Positions 1-5,948 are shown, counted from the first letter of the stretch. The stretch: DNA of 8,154 bases from Armatimonadota bacterium (GCA_016869015.1 VGFB01000138.1:1-8154), one strand, 5' to 3'. Numbers and translations: made by a program. The notes: generated by a model from the letters alone, not told the origin.

Positions 1-570
1 CCCGGGGAGCTGGACCGGAAGTACGTGACGGCCGCCGAGTGGCTGCACCTGGACGGGTCGCATCCCGAGGCGGCGCTGACGGCGGCACGGTGGATGCACG
101 AAGCGGGCAAGCGCGTGGCCCTCGACTGCGCCACGACGACCGCCGCCTCGGTCGCGCCCCAGACCCGGGAGTTGCTGCGACACGTGGACGTGCTGATCTG
201 CGGCGCCGGGTTCGGGCGGGCGCTGACCGGTCACGCAGACCCCTGGGCCGCGGGCGAGGCGGCCCTGGACTGCGGGCCGAGTCTCGTGGTGCAGACGGAG
301 GGCGCCGTCGGCAGCTACACGGTGACCGCCGAGGAGCGCTTCCATACCCCGGCCTTCGAGGTGGAGGTGTTGGACACCACCGGCGCGGGGGATGTGTTCC
401 ACGGCGCGTATCTGGTGGGGCTCTTGCGCAGTTGGCCGCTGCGGACGATCTCCGACTTCGCGACGGCGGTGGCCGCGCTGAAGTGTACCCGTCTCGGCGG
501 GCGGCGCGGCATCCCTTCCCTTCCGGAGAGCTCGGCATTCCTACACGCGCGGGGGCTGAGCCTGCCGTAG
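1..570 (+). CDS. PfkB-family (ribokinase-like) carbohydrate kinase, C-terminal part, 5' end outside window
   Basis: The reading frame is open from the first base of the window to a TAG stop at 568-570, giving 189 residues. The family phosphorylates sugars or nucleosides in the cytoplasm with ATP. The decisive evidence is the PfkB signature-2 motif DTTGAGDVFHGAY around residues 126-138 of the visible part. Its second Asp (codon 391-393) is the expected catalytic base, and the GAG before it forms the anion hole. Upstream, 'VVQTEGAVGSYTV' matches the family's strand-turn segment before the active site. 'VDVLICGAGFGRALTG' matches the region where family members usually carry 'N..E...L'. The missing N-terminal portion, probably 100-130 residues, holds most of the sugar-binding residues, so the substrate cannot be named. 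Neighbouring genes are not sugar-catabolic, and a terminator-like hairpin follows, so it is probably the end of a separate transcription unit. Family confidence is high; substrate unknown. Confidence 0.9.
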   Translation, partial: PGELDRKYVTAAEWLHLDGSHPEAALTAARWMHEAGKRVALDCATTTAASVAPQTRELLRHVDVLICGAGFGRALTGHADPWAAGEAALDCGPSLVVQTEGAVGSYTVTAEERFHTPAFEVEVLDTTGAGDVFHGAYLVGLLRSWPLRTISDFATAVAALKCTRLGGRRGIPSLPESSAFLHARGLSLP

Positions 571-582
571 CGGTTCGGGGAG

Positions 583-605
583 GACTCGCAGGCGAGTCGT
601 TTGTT
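583..605 (+). terminator. Probable weak Rho-independent terminator after the PfkB kinase gene
   Basis: Thirteen bases after the kinase stop codon, GACTCGC (583-589) pairs perfectly with GCGAGTC (592-598) around a minimal loop, in practice a 6-bp stem with a CAGG tetraloop. GTTTGTT (599-605) follows directly. A short GC-rich stem followed by a T-rich run is the layout of an intrinsic terminator. The T-tract is interrupted by a G and the stem is short, so efficiency may be modest. Confidence 0.5.
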
Positions 606-623
606 CCTCTCACTGGACTTACC

Positions 624-651
624 GTGGCAGCCGGGCGTCCGCGGCTGCCAC
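624..651. repeat. Perfect 9-10 bp inverted repeat upstream of the lipoprotein promoter
   Basis: GTGGCAGCC (624-632) is the exact reverse complement of GGCTGCCAC (643-651). One more G-C pair (633/642) can close an 8-base loop. No T-run follows, so it is not a convincing terminator. It lies about 45 bases upstream of the candidate -35 region of the next gene, so it could be an operator, or an RNA fold in read-through transcripts. Function is unknown. Confidence 0.4.
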
Positions 652-685
652 CATCCGCCGTCGTCGCTCGCGCAGACAGAGCCCG

Positions 686-717
686 CGCCCGCGCTTCCCT
701 TGCGGGCGGCTTTGTGT
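686..717 (+). terminator. Possible second terminator-like hairpin just before the lipoprotein -10 box
   Basis: CGCCCGC (686-692) pairs with GCGGGCG (702-708) around the 9-base loop GCTTCCCTT. GCTTTGTGTT (709-718) follows and is T-rich. This looks like a backup intrinsic terminator for transcription coming from the kinase gene. It overlaps the candidate -35 element of the downstream promoter, so the two readings compete or coexist. Confidence 0.3.
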
Positions 718-723
718 TACAAT
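695..723 (+). promoter_or_regulatory. Candidate sigma70-type promoter for the PPIase lipoprotein gene
   Basis: TACAAT (718-723) matches the -10 consensus TATAAT at five of six positions. Exactly 17 bases upstream, TTCCCT (695-700) is a weak -35 match (three of six). Initiation near 729-731 would give a leader of about 40 bases before the TTG start at 769. The good -10 box in an otherwise very GC-rich gap, and its position after a terminator-like hairpin, support it. The -35 assignment is weak. Confidence 0.5.
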
Positions 724-753
724 CGGGCCTGTCCCCTGTGGGGCGCTGTGACG

Positions 754-760
754 AAAGGAG
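754..760 (+). promoter_or_regulatory. Ribosome binding site that decides a TTG start
   Basis: AAAGGAG (754-760) is a strong Shine-Dalgarno sequence 8 bases before TTG at 769. It is the main reason for choosing that rare start. The in-frame GTG at 748 lies before the Shine-Dalgarno, and the in-frame GTG at 790 would leave almost no positively charged region before the signal-peptide core. Confidence 0.7.
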
Positions 761-768
761 CTATCGCC

Positions 769-1812
769 TTGGGCCGGCCTCGACACTGGGTGAGGGTGGC
801 GGTGGCGCTGTGCGCGCTGCCCGTCGTCCTCCTGGGATGCCAGAAGGATGAAGTCGCACGGGTTAACGGCGTCGTGGTAAAGCGCGCCGAGTTGATGACC
901 GAGTTGGAGAAGCGGTGGGGGGGGCCGATGCTGCAAGGGATGATCAACCAGATGATCATCCGGCAGGCCTTCGACCGCTCCGGGCTGCAGTTCCCCCAGG
1001 ACAAGCTTGAGAAGGTGATCCAGGAAGAGCGGGAGATGGCCGGCAGCGAGGAGGCGTTCCAGATGCGCCTCGCCTATGCGGGCCAGGATGAGGAGCTGCA
1101 CCGCACCCAGCTCGAGCTGGACATGAAGCTGACGATGCTGGCCCAGAAGGACGTGGTGGTCACTGAGGAGGCGCTGAGGGAGTACTACAAGGAGAACGAA
1201 CCGCGCTACCGCGAGCCCGAGCGCGTGTCGTTCAGCGAGATCGTGCTGCCGACCAAGCAACAGGCCGAGGATGTCCGGAAGCTGGCCGCGAAGCCGAACG
1301 CCTCGTTCGCCGACCTCGCGAAGCAGTACTCCATCGCCTCCTCGCAGCAGATGGGCGGCCGCCGCGCGACCATGGCGGTTGAGGACATCGTGCCGGCCGA
1401 GATCCGCGATCCCCTCCTGAAGCTGAAGCCGAACGCGGTCAGCGAGCCGATCCAGGCCGGCGGCGCGTGGGCCATCCTGCAGCTCCACGAGCGCCTGCCC
1501 GCGAAGCAGCTGACCTTCGAAGAGGCGCGGGAGCAGGTCGAGGCCGGGTACAAGGCCGAGAAGCAGCCGGTGCCGACCAATGAGCTTGCCCAGCAACTGC
1601 TCAACCAGGCGTCGGTGCAGGTGGTAGACCCCAAGTACGCGGAGCTCCAGCGCCAGTACATGAGCGCCGATCTGCTGCGCGCCGCGCCGGGCGGCGAGGG
1701 TGCGGTTGCGCCCAAGGGCCCCCCCGGAGCCGAGACGCCCAAGACCGGAGCGCCCGCCGGGGCGGCGCCCACGGAGGCGCCTCCGGCGACGCCCAAGGGC
1801 GAGACGAAGTAG
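769..1812 (+). CDS. Parvulin-type (PpiC/SurA/PrsA-like) peptidyl-prolyl isomerase lipoprotein
   Basis: A 347-residue protein predicted to be exported, lipidated and active as a folding chaperone/prolyl isomerase outside the cytoplasmic membrane. With the TTG start it opens with a basic stretch (GRPRHWVR), a hydrophobic core, and lipobox LLGC with the modified Cys at residue 24. Residues 28-140 form a helical SurA/PrsA-like N-terminal region beginning 'VARVNGVVVKRAEL', a usual entry to such chaperones. A parvulin domain covers about residues 145-245. It starts at 'EPERVSFSEIVLP', and the FADLAKQYS and GG segments that characterise the rotamase fold are visible. 'LTFEEAREQVEAGYKAEK' continues the helical body. 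Residues about 305-347 are a Pro/Ala/Gly/Lys-rich, probably disordered tail. It has its own likely promoter and is followed by mazG 93 bases on. The exact subfamily (PrsA versus SurA) is not resolved, so I give no symbol. The isomerase active-site residues look degenerate by eye, so the role may be mainly chaperone. Confidence 0.85.
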   Translation: MGRPRHWVRVAVALCALPVVLLGCQKDEVARVNGVVVKRAELMTELEKRWGGPMLQGMINQMIIRQAFDRSGLQFPQDKLEKVIQEEREMAGSEEAFQMRLAYAGQDEELHRTQLELDMKLTMLAQKDVVVTEEALREYYKENEPRYREPERVSFSEIVLPTKQQAEDVRKLAAKPNASFADLAKQYSIASSQQMGGRRATMAVEDIVPAEIRDPLLKLKPNAVSEPIQAGGAWAILQLHERLPAKQLTFEEAREQVEAGYKAEKQPVPTNELAQQLLNQASVQVVDPKYAELQRQYMSADLLRAAPGGEGAVAPKGPPGAETPKTGAPAGAAPTEAPPATPKGETK

Positions 1813-1857
1813 ACTGCGTGGCCCCCGGCCTACGGGTCAGGTGACGCGGATTGCTCT

Positions 1858-1887
1858 CTCCGCCCCCAGCCACCGCTGGGGGCGGAG
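1858..1887 (+). other. Strong 13-bp hairpin between the PPIase gene and mazG
   Basis: CTCCGCCCCCAGC (1858-1870) is perfectly complementary to GCTGGGGGCGGAG (1875-1887), with tetraloop CACC. Only TTCC follows, so the T-tract needed for a classic intrinsic terminator is missing. It ends 18 bases before the mazG start. It could block 3' exonucleases acting on the upstream message, attenuate transcription into mazG, or affect mazG translation initiation. The core does not share the CCCTCTCC motif of the dispersed repeats elsewhere in this window. Confidence 0.6.
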
Positions 1888-1905
1888 TTCCGACCGGGGA
1901 CGGCC

Positions 1906-2727
1906 ATGGAGGAGTTCCGGCGGCTGGTGGACATCATGGCTCGCCTGCGGGCTGCGGACGGCTGCCCGTGGGATCGGGAGCAGAGCCACGGATCGCTCAA
2001 GCCGTACCTGCTGGAGGAGACGTACGAGGTCCTCGAGGCCATCGACGCGGGGAACGATGCGAAGCTCTGCGAGGAACTCGGGGACCTGCTGCTGCAGATC
2101 GTCTTCCACGCGCAGATCGGTGCGGAAGAGCGGCGGTTCAACGCGGACGACGTGTGCCGCAGCATCGCCGATAAGCTGCTGAACCGCCACCCCCACGTCT
2201 TCGGCGAGGCCCAAGCCCGCGACAGCGATGAGGTCATCGACAACTGGGAGCGGATCAAGCGGGCCGAGCCGCTGAACGAGGACCGCGCCTCGATCCTCGA
2301 CGGAGTGCCGCACGCCCTGCCCGCTCTGCAGAAGGCGACCAAGGTCCAGAAGCGCGTGGCGAAGGTCGGTTTCGACTGGGACGATCACCATGGCCCGGCC
2401 GGGAAGGTGCGAGAGGAACTGGGCGAGGTGGAGCAGGCGGCGGAGGCCGGCGATGAGGGGCGCCTTGTCGCGGAGATCGGGGACCTGCTCTTCGCGGTCG
2501 TCAACCTCGCGCGGAGACTGGGCATCGACAGCGAGGATGCGCTTCGGCAAGGCGTGGCGCGGTTCAGCACGCGCTTCCGGTTGATGGAGCAGCGCGCCGA
2601 GGCGGACGGCATCCGGATGCAGGAGCTCTCGCTCGCCGAGTTGGATGAGTTGTGGGATGCGGCGAAGGCGGTGCTGGAGCCCTCACCCCCGGCCCCTCTC
2701 CCAACGGGAGAGGGGAGCAAGGGGTGA
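1906..2727 (+). CDS. mazG: MazG nucleoside triphosphate pyrophosphohydrolase
   Basis: A 273-residue cytoplasmic enzyme that hydrolyses NTPs/dNTPs to the monophosphate and pyrophosphate, cleaning the nucleotide pool and, in some bacteria, tuning (p)ppGpp-linked stress responses. It has the full two-domain architecture. The N-terminal MazG domain begins 'LRAADGCPWDREQSH' and carries the metal-binding EExxE (E37, E38, E41) and ExxD (E57, D60). The C-terminal catalytic domain carries EExxE (E170, E171, E174) and ExxD (E190, D193), followed by LLFAVVNLAR. Length is close to E. coli MazG (263). The ATG at 1906 fits the usual start a few residues before the IMxRLR segment. The ribosome binding site is weak (GGGGA, 1896-1900). 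The native end is probably near 'LDELWDAAKAVLE'. The last 15 residues (259-273, Pro/Gly-rich) and the TGA stop are encoded by a dispersed palindromic repeat. rqcP follows 6 bases after the stop in the same frame, so co-transcription is likely. Confidence 0.95.
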   Translation: MEEFRRLVDIMARLRAADGCPWDREQSHGSLKPYLLEETYEVLEAIDAGNDAKLCEELGDLLLQIVFHAQIGAEERRFNADDVCRSIADKLLNRHPHVFGEAQARDSDEVIDNWERIKRAEPLNEDRASILDGVPHALPALQKATKVQKRVAKVGFDWDDHHGPAGKVREELGEVEQAAEAGDEGRLVAEIGDLLFAVVNLARRLGIDSEDALRQGVARFSTRFRLMEQRAEADGIRMQELSLAELDELWDAAKAVLEPSPPAPLPTGEGSKG

Positions 2728-2730
2728 GGG
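2680..2730. repeat. Dispersed GC-rich palindromic repeat, copy 1, overlapping the 3' end of mazG
   Basis: This is a nested palindrome. The inner arms CCCCTCTCCC (2693-2702) and GGGAGAGGGG (2706-2715) form a perfect 10-bp stem around AAC. The outer arms CCCTCACCCC (2680-2689) and GGGGTGAGGG (2721-2730) are perfectly complementary. The CCCTCTCC/GGAGAGGG core recurs at three other places in this window, so this is a repetitive element of REP/MITE-like size. It supplies the mazG stop codon (TGA, 2725-2727) and reaches 3 bases short of the rqcP start, providing the purine-rich sequence before it. Confidence 0.8.
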
Positions 2731-2733
2731 GCG

Positions 2734-2997
2734 GTGCGGATTGACAAGTACCTGCAGCTCTCCGGGATCATCCCTCGGCGGTCGCGCGCTCAAGAGGCGT
2801 GTGACCGCGGGTACATCGAGCTGAACGGACGGCGGGCCAAGCCCGCCGCCAGTGTCGCCGTGGGCGACCGCATTACGGCGCGCCTGGGTCGGCGGCAATC
2901 CACGTACGAAGTCCTGGTGCTACCGGCCAGGCCGGTGCCCAAGGCCAGCCGCCAGGAAGCGGCCAGGCTGATCGATTCCGTAACACTCGAGGAGTGA
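2734..2997 (+). CDS. rqcP: RqcP/YabO-like S4-domain RNA-binding protein
   Basis: An 87-residue protein that is almost entirely one S4 RNA-binding domain. 'MRIDKYLQLSGIIPRRSRAQ' followed by 'ACDRGYIELNGRRAKPAASV' and 'VGDRI' reproduces the S4 alpha-L pattern. It aligns along its length by eye with B. subtilis YabO/RqcP (86 residues, 'MRLDKFLKVSRLIKRRTLAKE'). In that family the protein binds stalled 50S subunits and works with RqcH in C-terminal (alanine) tailing of nascent chains; the related Hsp15 recycles blocked 50S particles. Start is GTG at 2734, because an in-frame TGA (the mazG stop) lies 9 bases upstream and MRIDKYL matches the family start. The Shine-Dalgarno is unusual: GGGGTGAGG/GAGGGG (2721-2731) is purine-rich but sits very close to GTG and comes from the repeat. 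mazG followed by yabO is conserved in Firmicutes, which supports RqcP over Hsp15. Confidence 0.85.
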   Translation: MRIDKYLQLSGIIPRRSRAQEACDRGYIELNGRRAKPAASVAVGDRITARLGRRQSTYEVLVLPARPVPKASRQEAARLIDSVTLEE

Positions 2998-2999
2998 AG

Positions 3000-3067
3000 G
3001 CCCTCACGCGCCGTGCGCCCCGCAGCCGGGTTCCCTCTCCGGAACGGAGAGGGGCCGGGGCTGAGGC
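3000..3067. repeat. Dispersed GC-rich palindromic repeat, copy 2 (diverged), in the ppdK leader
   Basis: The core arms CCCTCTCC (3033-3040) and GGAGAGGG (3046-3053) pair perfectly around GGAAC. The outer arms are eroded: CCTCA (3002-3006) still matches TGAGG (3062-3066), but the C-rich stretch between is disrupted by substitutions. It has the same organisation as the copy at 2680-2730, with mutations suggesting an older insertion. It starts 2 bases after the rqcP stop and occupies about half of the rqcP-ppdK gap. No other signal is recognisable there apart from the ppdK ribosome binding site. Confidence 0.65.
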
Positions 3068-3106
3068 CCGTGCGGCAGCGAGGGCGAGAGGCTTCCGAGT
3101 CCATCC

Positions 3107-3113
3107 AGGGAGG
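3107..3113 (+). promoter_or_regulatory. Shine-Dalgarno sequence of ppdK
   Basis: AGGGAGG (3107-3113) lies 7 bases before the ATG at 3121. An out-of-frame ATG at 3114 directly follows it but is too close to be used efficiently. The signal supports 3121 as the ppdK start. Confidence 0.75.
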
Positions 3114-3120
3114 ATGACCA

Positions 3121-5847
3121 ATGGCGGACTACAAGATGGTGTACTTGTTCGGGGAGCAACTGGAGACGCTGCAGGCGAACACCAAGGCCGAGGGGCGCGA
3201 GTTGCGCGACCTGCTGGGGGGCAAGGGCGCCAACCTTGCCATCATGGTGGGGGCGGGCTTGCCGGTGCCGCCCGGGTTCACGGTGACGGTTGACACGTGC
3301 AACGCCTACTCGGCGGCGGGCGGGCAGATGCCGGCCGGCCTCGAGGAGGAGATCCGGACGTGCCTCGCCGGCGTCGAGCAGGAGACCGGGAAGCAGTTCG
3401 GCGATCCGTCCAACCCGCTCCTGGTGTCTGTGCGCTCCGGCGCGCGCGAGAGCATGCCTGGGATGATGGACACCGTGCTGAACCTGGGCATGAACGATGA
3501 GGTTGCCGCCGGGATGATCGAGCTGTTCCAGAACGAGCGGTTCGTCTGGGATGCCTACCGCCGGCTCATCATGATGTTCGGCAACGTGGTCATGGGCCTC
3601 AACCGCGAGAAGTTCGAGGAGTGCCTCGACGAGGTGAAGCACGAGCTGGGCGTCGAGGAGGACACCGCCGTCGGCGCCGAGGCGATGAAGAGGGTCGTGG
3701 AGCTGGAGAAGCAGGTCTACCAGGAGCTGAAGGGCGAGCCCTTCCCCCAGGACCCGATGGCTCAGCTCATCGCCGGCGTTCGCGCCGTGTTCGACTCCGC
3801 CGACACCGCCCGCGCCATCGAGTACCGGCGCATCCACAAGCTGCCCCAGAGCATGCGGACCGCCGTCAACGTCCAGACGATGGTCTTTGGGAACATGGGC
3901 GACGACTCCGGCACCGGGGTCGCCTTCACCCGCGATCCCGCCACCGGCGAGAAGGTCCTCTACGGCGACTACCTCGTGAACGCCCAGGGCGAGGACGTCG
4001 TCGCCGGCCTCCGCACCCCGATGAAGATCCAGGAGCTGGAGCAGAAGAACCCGGCCGTCTACCAGCAGTTCCTCGACATCTGCGCCATGCTTGAGAAGCA
4101 CTATAAGAACGTCCAGGACGTCGAGTTCACCGTCGAGCGCGGCAAGCTGTGGATGCTGCAGACCCGTAACGCGAAGCGGACCGCCCAGGCCGCCGTGAAG
4201 ATCGCCTGCGACCTCGTGGACGAGGGCATCATCAAGGGGTCCGAGGTGATCATGCAGATCGACCCGGACCAGCTCGACCACCTGCTCCACAGCCAGTTCG
4301 ATCCCGAGGCCAAGGCGGCCGCCACCGTGCTCGCCGTGGGCGTCGATGCGTCCCCGGGCGCCGCGGCCGGGCGCGTGGTCTTCACGGCCGATGAGGCCGT
4401 CGAGTGGGACAAGAAGGGCGAGAAGGTCATCCTCGTCCGCCGGGAGACGGCTCCGGACGACGTGGGCGGCATGAAGGCCTCGCAGGGCATCCTCACGGCC
4501 GTCGGCGGCAAGAGCTCCCATGCTGCGATTGTGGGGCGCCAGCTCGGCACGCCTTGCGTGGTCGGTTGCTCGGCCATCACGATCGACTACGCCGCCCGGC
4601 AGTTCAAGGTCGGCGACTGCGTCGTGAAGCAGGGCGACTGGATCTCCATCGACGGCGCCGACGGCAAGGTCATGGACGGCGCCGTGGCGATGCAGGACTC
4701 CGACATCTTCCGGGTCCTGCGCGGCGAGCTTCCGGCCGAGGAGTCCGCGATCTACGGGTACTTCCACCGGGTCATGGCCTGGGCCGATGAAGTCCGCGTG
4801 ATCGGCGTCCGGACCAATGCCGACCGCCCCGAGGATGCGGCTCTCGCCATCCAGCTCGGCGCCGAGGGCATCGGCCTCACCCGCACCGAGCACATGTTCT
4901 TCGATGACCCTGCCAAGCCCGAACAGGACCGCCTCCGCACCTTCCAGAAGATGATCCTCGCCGAGACCGAGGAGGAGCGCGCCGAGGGCGCCGCCGGACT
5001 CCTGCCCTTCCAGCGCGAGGACTTCGAGGGCATCCTGAAGGCGATGGACGGCAAGCCCGTCATCATCCGCCTGCTCGACCCACCCCTCCACGAGTTCATC
5101 CCCTCAACTGCGGAGGACCGCGAGGAGGTGGCGAAGCTCACCGGCAAGACTCCTCAGGAGATCAGGGACGCTGCGCAGGCGCTCCATGAGCTGAACCCGA
5201 TGCTCGGCCACCGGGGCTGCCGCCTCGGCGTTACCCGTCCCGAGCTCTACAAGATGCAGGTGCGGGCCATCTTCGAGGCCGCCTGCGCGCTGAAGCAGCA
5301 GGGCCTGAACCCGATCCCCGAGGTCATGATCCCGCTGGTGGGCAGCCTTGGCGAGTTCACCATCTGCCGCGAGTACACCGAGCAGATCGCCCAGGCCGTC
5401 ATGGCCGAGACGGGCGTGCAGTTCGACTACCTCATCGGCACGATGATCGAGCTGCCGCGCGCCTGCATCATCGCCGACAAGATCGCGCAGAAGGCCGACT
5501 TCTTCAGCTTCGGCACCAACGACCTCACCCAGACCACCTTCGGCTTCAGCCGCGACGACGTCGAGGGCCGGTTCTTCGACGAGTACATCAAGGCCGGCGT
5601 CTTCGAGCAGAACCCGTTTGCCGTGCTGGATCGGGAGGGCGTCGGCGAGCTGGTGAAGATGGGCACCGAGCGCGGCCGGGCCACCAGCCCGAAGCTCGAG
5701 GTCGGCATTTGCGGCGAGCACGGCGGCGAGCGGCTCTCGGTGACCTTCTGCCACGAGGTCGGCATGGACTACGTCAGCTGCTCGCCCCTGCGGGTGCCGA
5801 TTGCCCGCCTTGCAGCCGCGCAGGCGCAGGTGCGCAAGCCGCGGTAG
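3121..5847 (+). CDS. ppdK: Pyruvate, phosphate dikinase (PPDK)
   Basis: A 908-residue cytoplasmic enzyme that interconverts ATP + pyruvate + phosphate with AMP + PEP + pyrophosphate. An ATP-grasp region (about 1-350) has LLGGKGANLA with K35, VRSGARESMPGMMDT with R105, TRDPATGE at 270-277 and LQTRN (Q347, R349). The swivelling phosphohistidine domain (about 400-520) has GGKSSHAAIV with catalytic H467. The C-terminal PEP/pyruvate barrel (about 550-905) has RTEHMFF (R588), RLLDPPLHEF (R650), GHRGCRLGV, MIELPRA (E777), GTNDLTQ (N800, D801) and GICGEHGG with catalytic C864. All core residues are present, so activity is expected. It is about 30 residues longer than the Clostridium symbiosum enzyme (874). 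By eye the extra length is mainly near the N terminus and in a linker around 528-550. At the position of the regulated plant Thr there is Ser (S465). A strong Shine-Dalgarno fixes the start. eno follows 116 bases later, so two PEP-node enzymes are adjacent. Direction of flux cannot be read from sequence. Confidence 0.97.
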   Translation: MADYKMVYLFGEQLETLQANTKAEGRELRDLLGGKGANLAIMVGAGLPVPPGFTVTVDTCNAYSAAGGQMPAGLEEEIRTCLAGVEQETGKQFGDPSNPLLVSVRSGARESMPGMMDTVLNLGMNDEVAAGMIELFQNERFVWDAYRRLIMMFGNVVMGLNREKFEECLDEVKHELGVEEDTAVGAEAMKRVVELEKQVYQELKGEPFPQDPMAQLIAGVRAVFDSADTARAIEYRRIHKLPQSMRTAVNVQTMVFGNMGDDSGTGVAFTRDPATGEKVLYGDYLVNAQGEDVVAGLRTPMKIQELEQKNPAVYQQFLDICAMLEKHYKNVQDVEFTVERGKLWMLQTRNAKRTAQAAVKIACDLVDEGIIKGSEVIMQIDPDQLDHLLHSQFDPEAKAAATVLAVGVDASPGAAAGRVVFTADEAVEWDKKGEKVILVRRETAPDDVGGMKASQGILTAVGGKSSHAAIVGRQLGTPCVVGCSAITIDYAARQFKVGDCVVKQGDWISIDGADGKVMDGAVAMQDSDIFRVLRGELPAEESAIYGYFHRVMAWADEVRVIGVRTNADRPEDAALAIQLGAEGIGLTRTEHMFFDDPAKPEQDRLRTFQKMILAETEEERAEGAAGLLPFQREDFEGILKAMDGKPVIIRLLDPPLHEFIPSTAEDREEVAKLTGKTPQEIRDAAQALHELNPMLGHRGCRLGVTRPELYKMQVRAIFEAACALKQQGLNPIPEVMIPLVGSLGEFTICREYTEQIAQAVMAETGVQFDYLIGTMIELPRACIIADKIAQKADFFSFGTNDLTQTTFGFSRDDVEGRFFDEYIKAGVFEQNPFAVLDREGVGELVKMGTERGRATSPKLEVGICGEHGGERLSVTFCHEVGMDYVSCSPLRVPIARLAAAQAQVRKPR

Positions 5848-5850
5848 CCG

Positions 5851-5885
5851 TCACCCCGAGCCCCTCTCCCAGGGGAGAGGGGCTC
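5851..5885. repeat. Dispersed GC-rich palindromic repeat, copy 3, after ppdK
   Basis: GAGCCCCTCTCCC (5858-5870) and GGGAGAGGGGCTC (5873-5885) form a perfect 13-bp palindrome with only AG between them (in practice a CAGG tetraloop). TCACCCC (5851-5857) precedes it as in copy 1. It begins 3 bases after the ppdK stop. No T-run follows, so it is better read as a repeat that may also stabilise the ppdK 3' end than as an intrinsic terminator. Confidence 0.75.
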
Positions 5886-5907
5886 CGAACGACATGCGGC
5901 CTCCGCT

Positions 5908-5938
5908 CCGTCCCCGCTCCCTCTGGGAGAGGGGACGG
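5908..5938. repeat. Dispersed GC-rich palindromic repeat, copy 4, in the eno leader
   Basis: CCGTCCCC (5908-5915) pairs with GGGGACGG (5931-5938), and CTCCC (5917-5921) pairs with GGGAG (5925-5929) inside it, with one G/A mismatch. The motif CTCCCTCTGGGAGAGGGG is kin to the other copies. With copy 3 it forms a tandem pair filling most of the 116-base ppdK-eno gap. The two hairpins are separated by 22 bases of ordinary sequence, reminiscent of the paired inverted units seen in REP-type elements. It ends 25 bases before the eno start, so an RNA hairpin here could affect eno translation. Confidence 0.7.
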
Positions 5939-5948
5939 GGCGAGGGGC

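Noticed and set aside
601..768. Longer version of the PPIase protein starting at TTG 601
   Set aside because: It would include translated hairpins and the promoter and bury the signal peptide. The Shine-Dalgarno at 754-760 and the lipobox at a normal distance support 769.
39..851. 270-residue + strand open frame overlapping the kinase and the gap
   Set aside because: It is an Arg/Gly/Ala-rich frame-shifted shadow of the PfkB gene, which itself carries the DTTGAGD motif.
2725..2736. Sequencing error or frameshift splitting a single MazG-S4 fusion gene
   Set aside because: The two genes are separate in known relatives, RqcP begins with its proper start motif, and the in-frame TGA is explained by the repeat.
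3004..5091. 695-residue open frame on the minus strand opposite ppdK
   Set aside because: It is antisense to a gene with every PPDK motif intact, is rich in Leu/Val/Asp/His as expected from the complement of GC-rich codons, and has no recognisable domain.
5873..5890. Intrinsic terminator after ppdK
   Set aside because: The stem is strong but the following bases (CGAACGAC) contain no T-run, and the motif belongs to the dispersed repeat family.
2680..5938. CRISPR array from the recurring GC-rich motif
   Set aside because: The copies are irregularly spaced, separated by whole genes, palindromic and diverged. There are no regular spacers and no cas genes.
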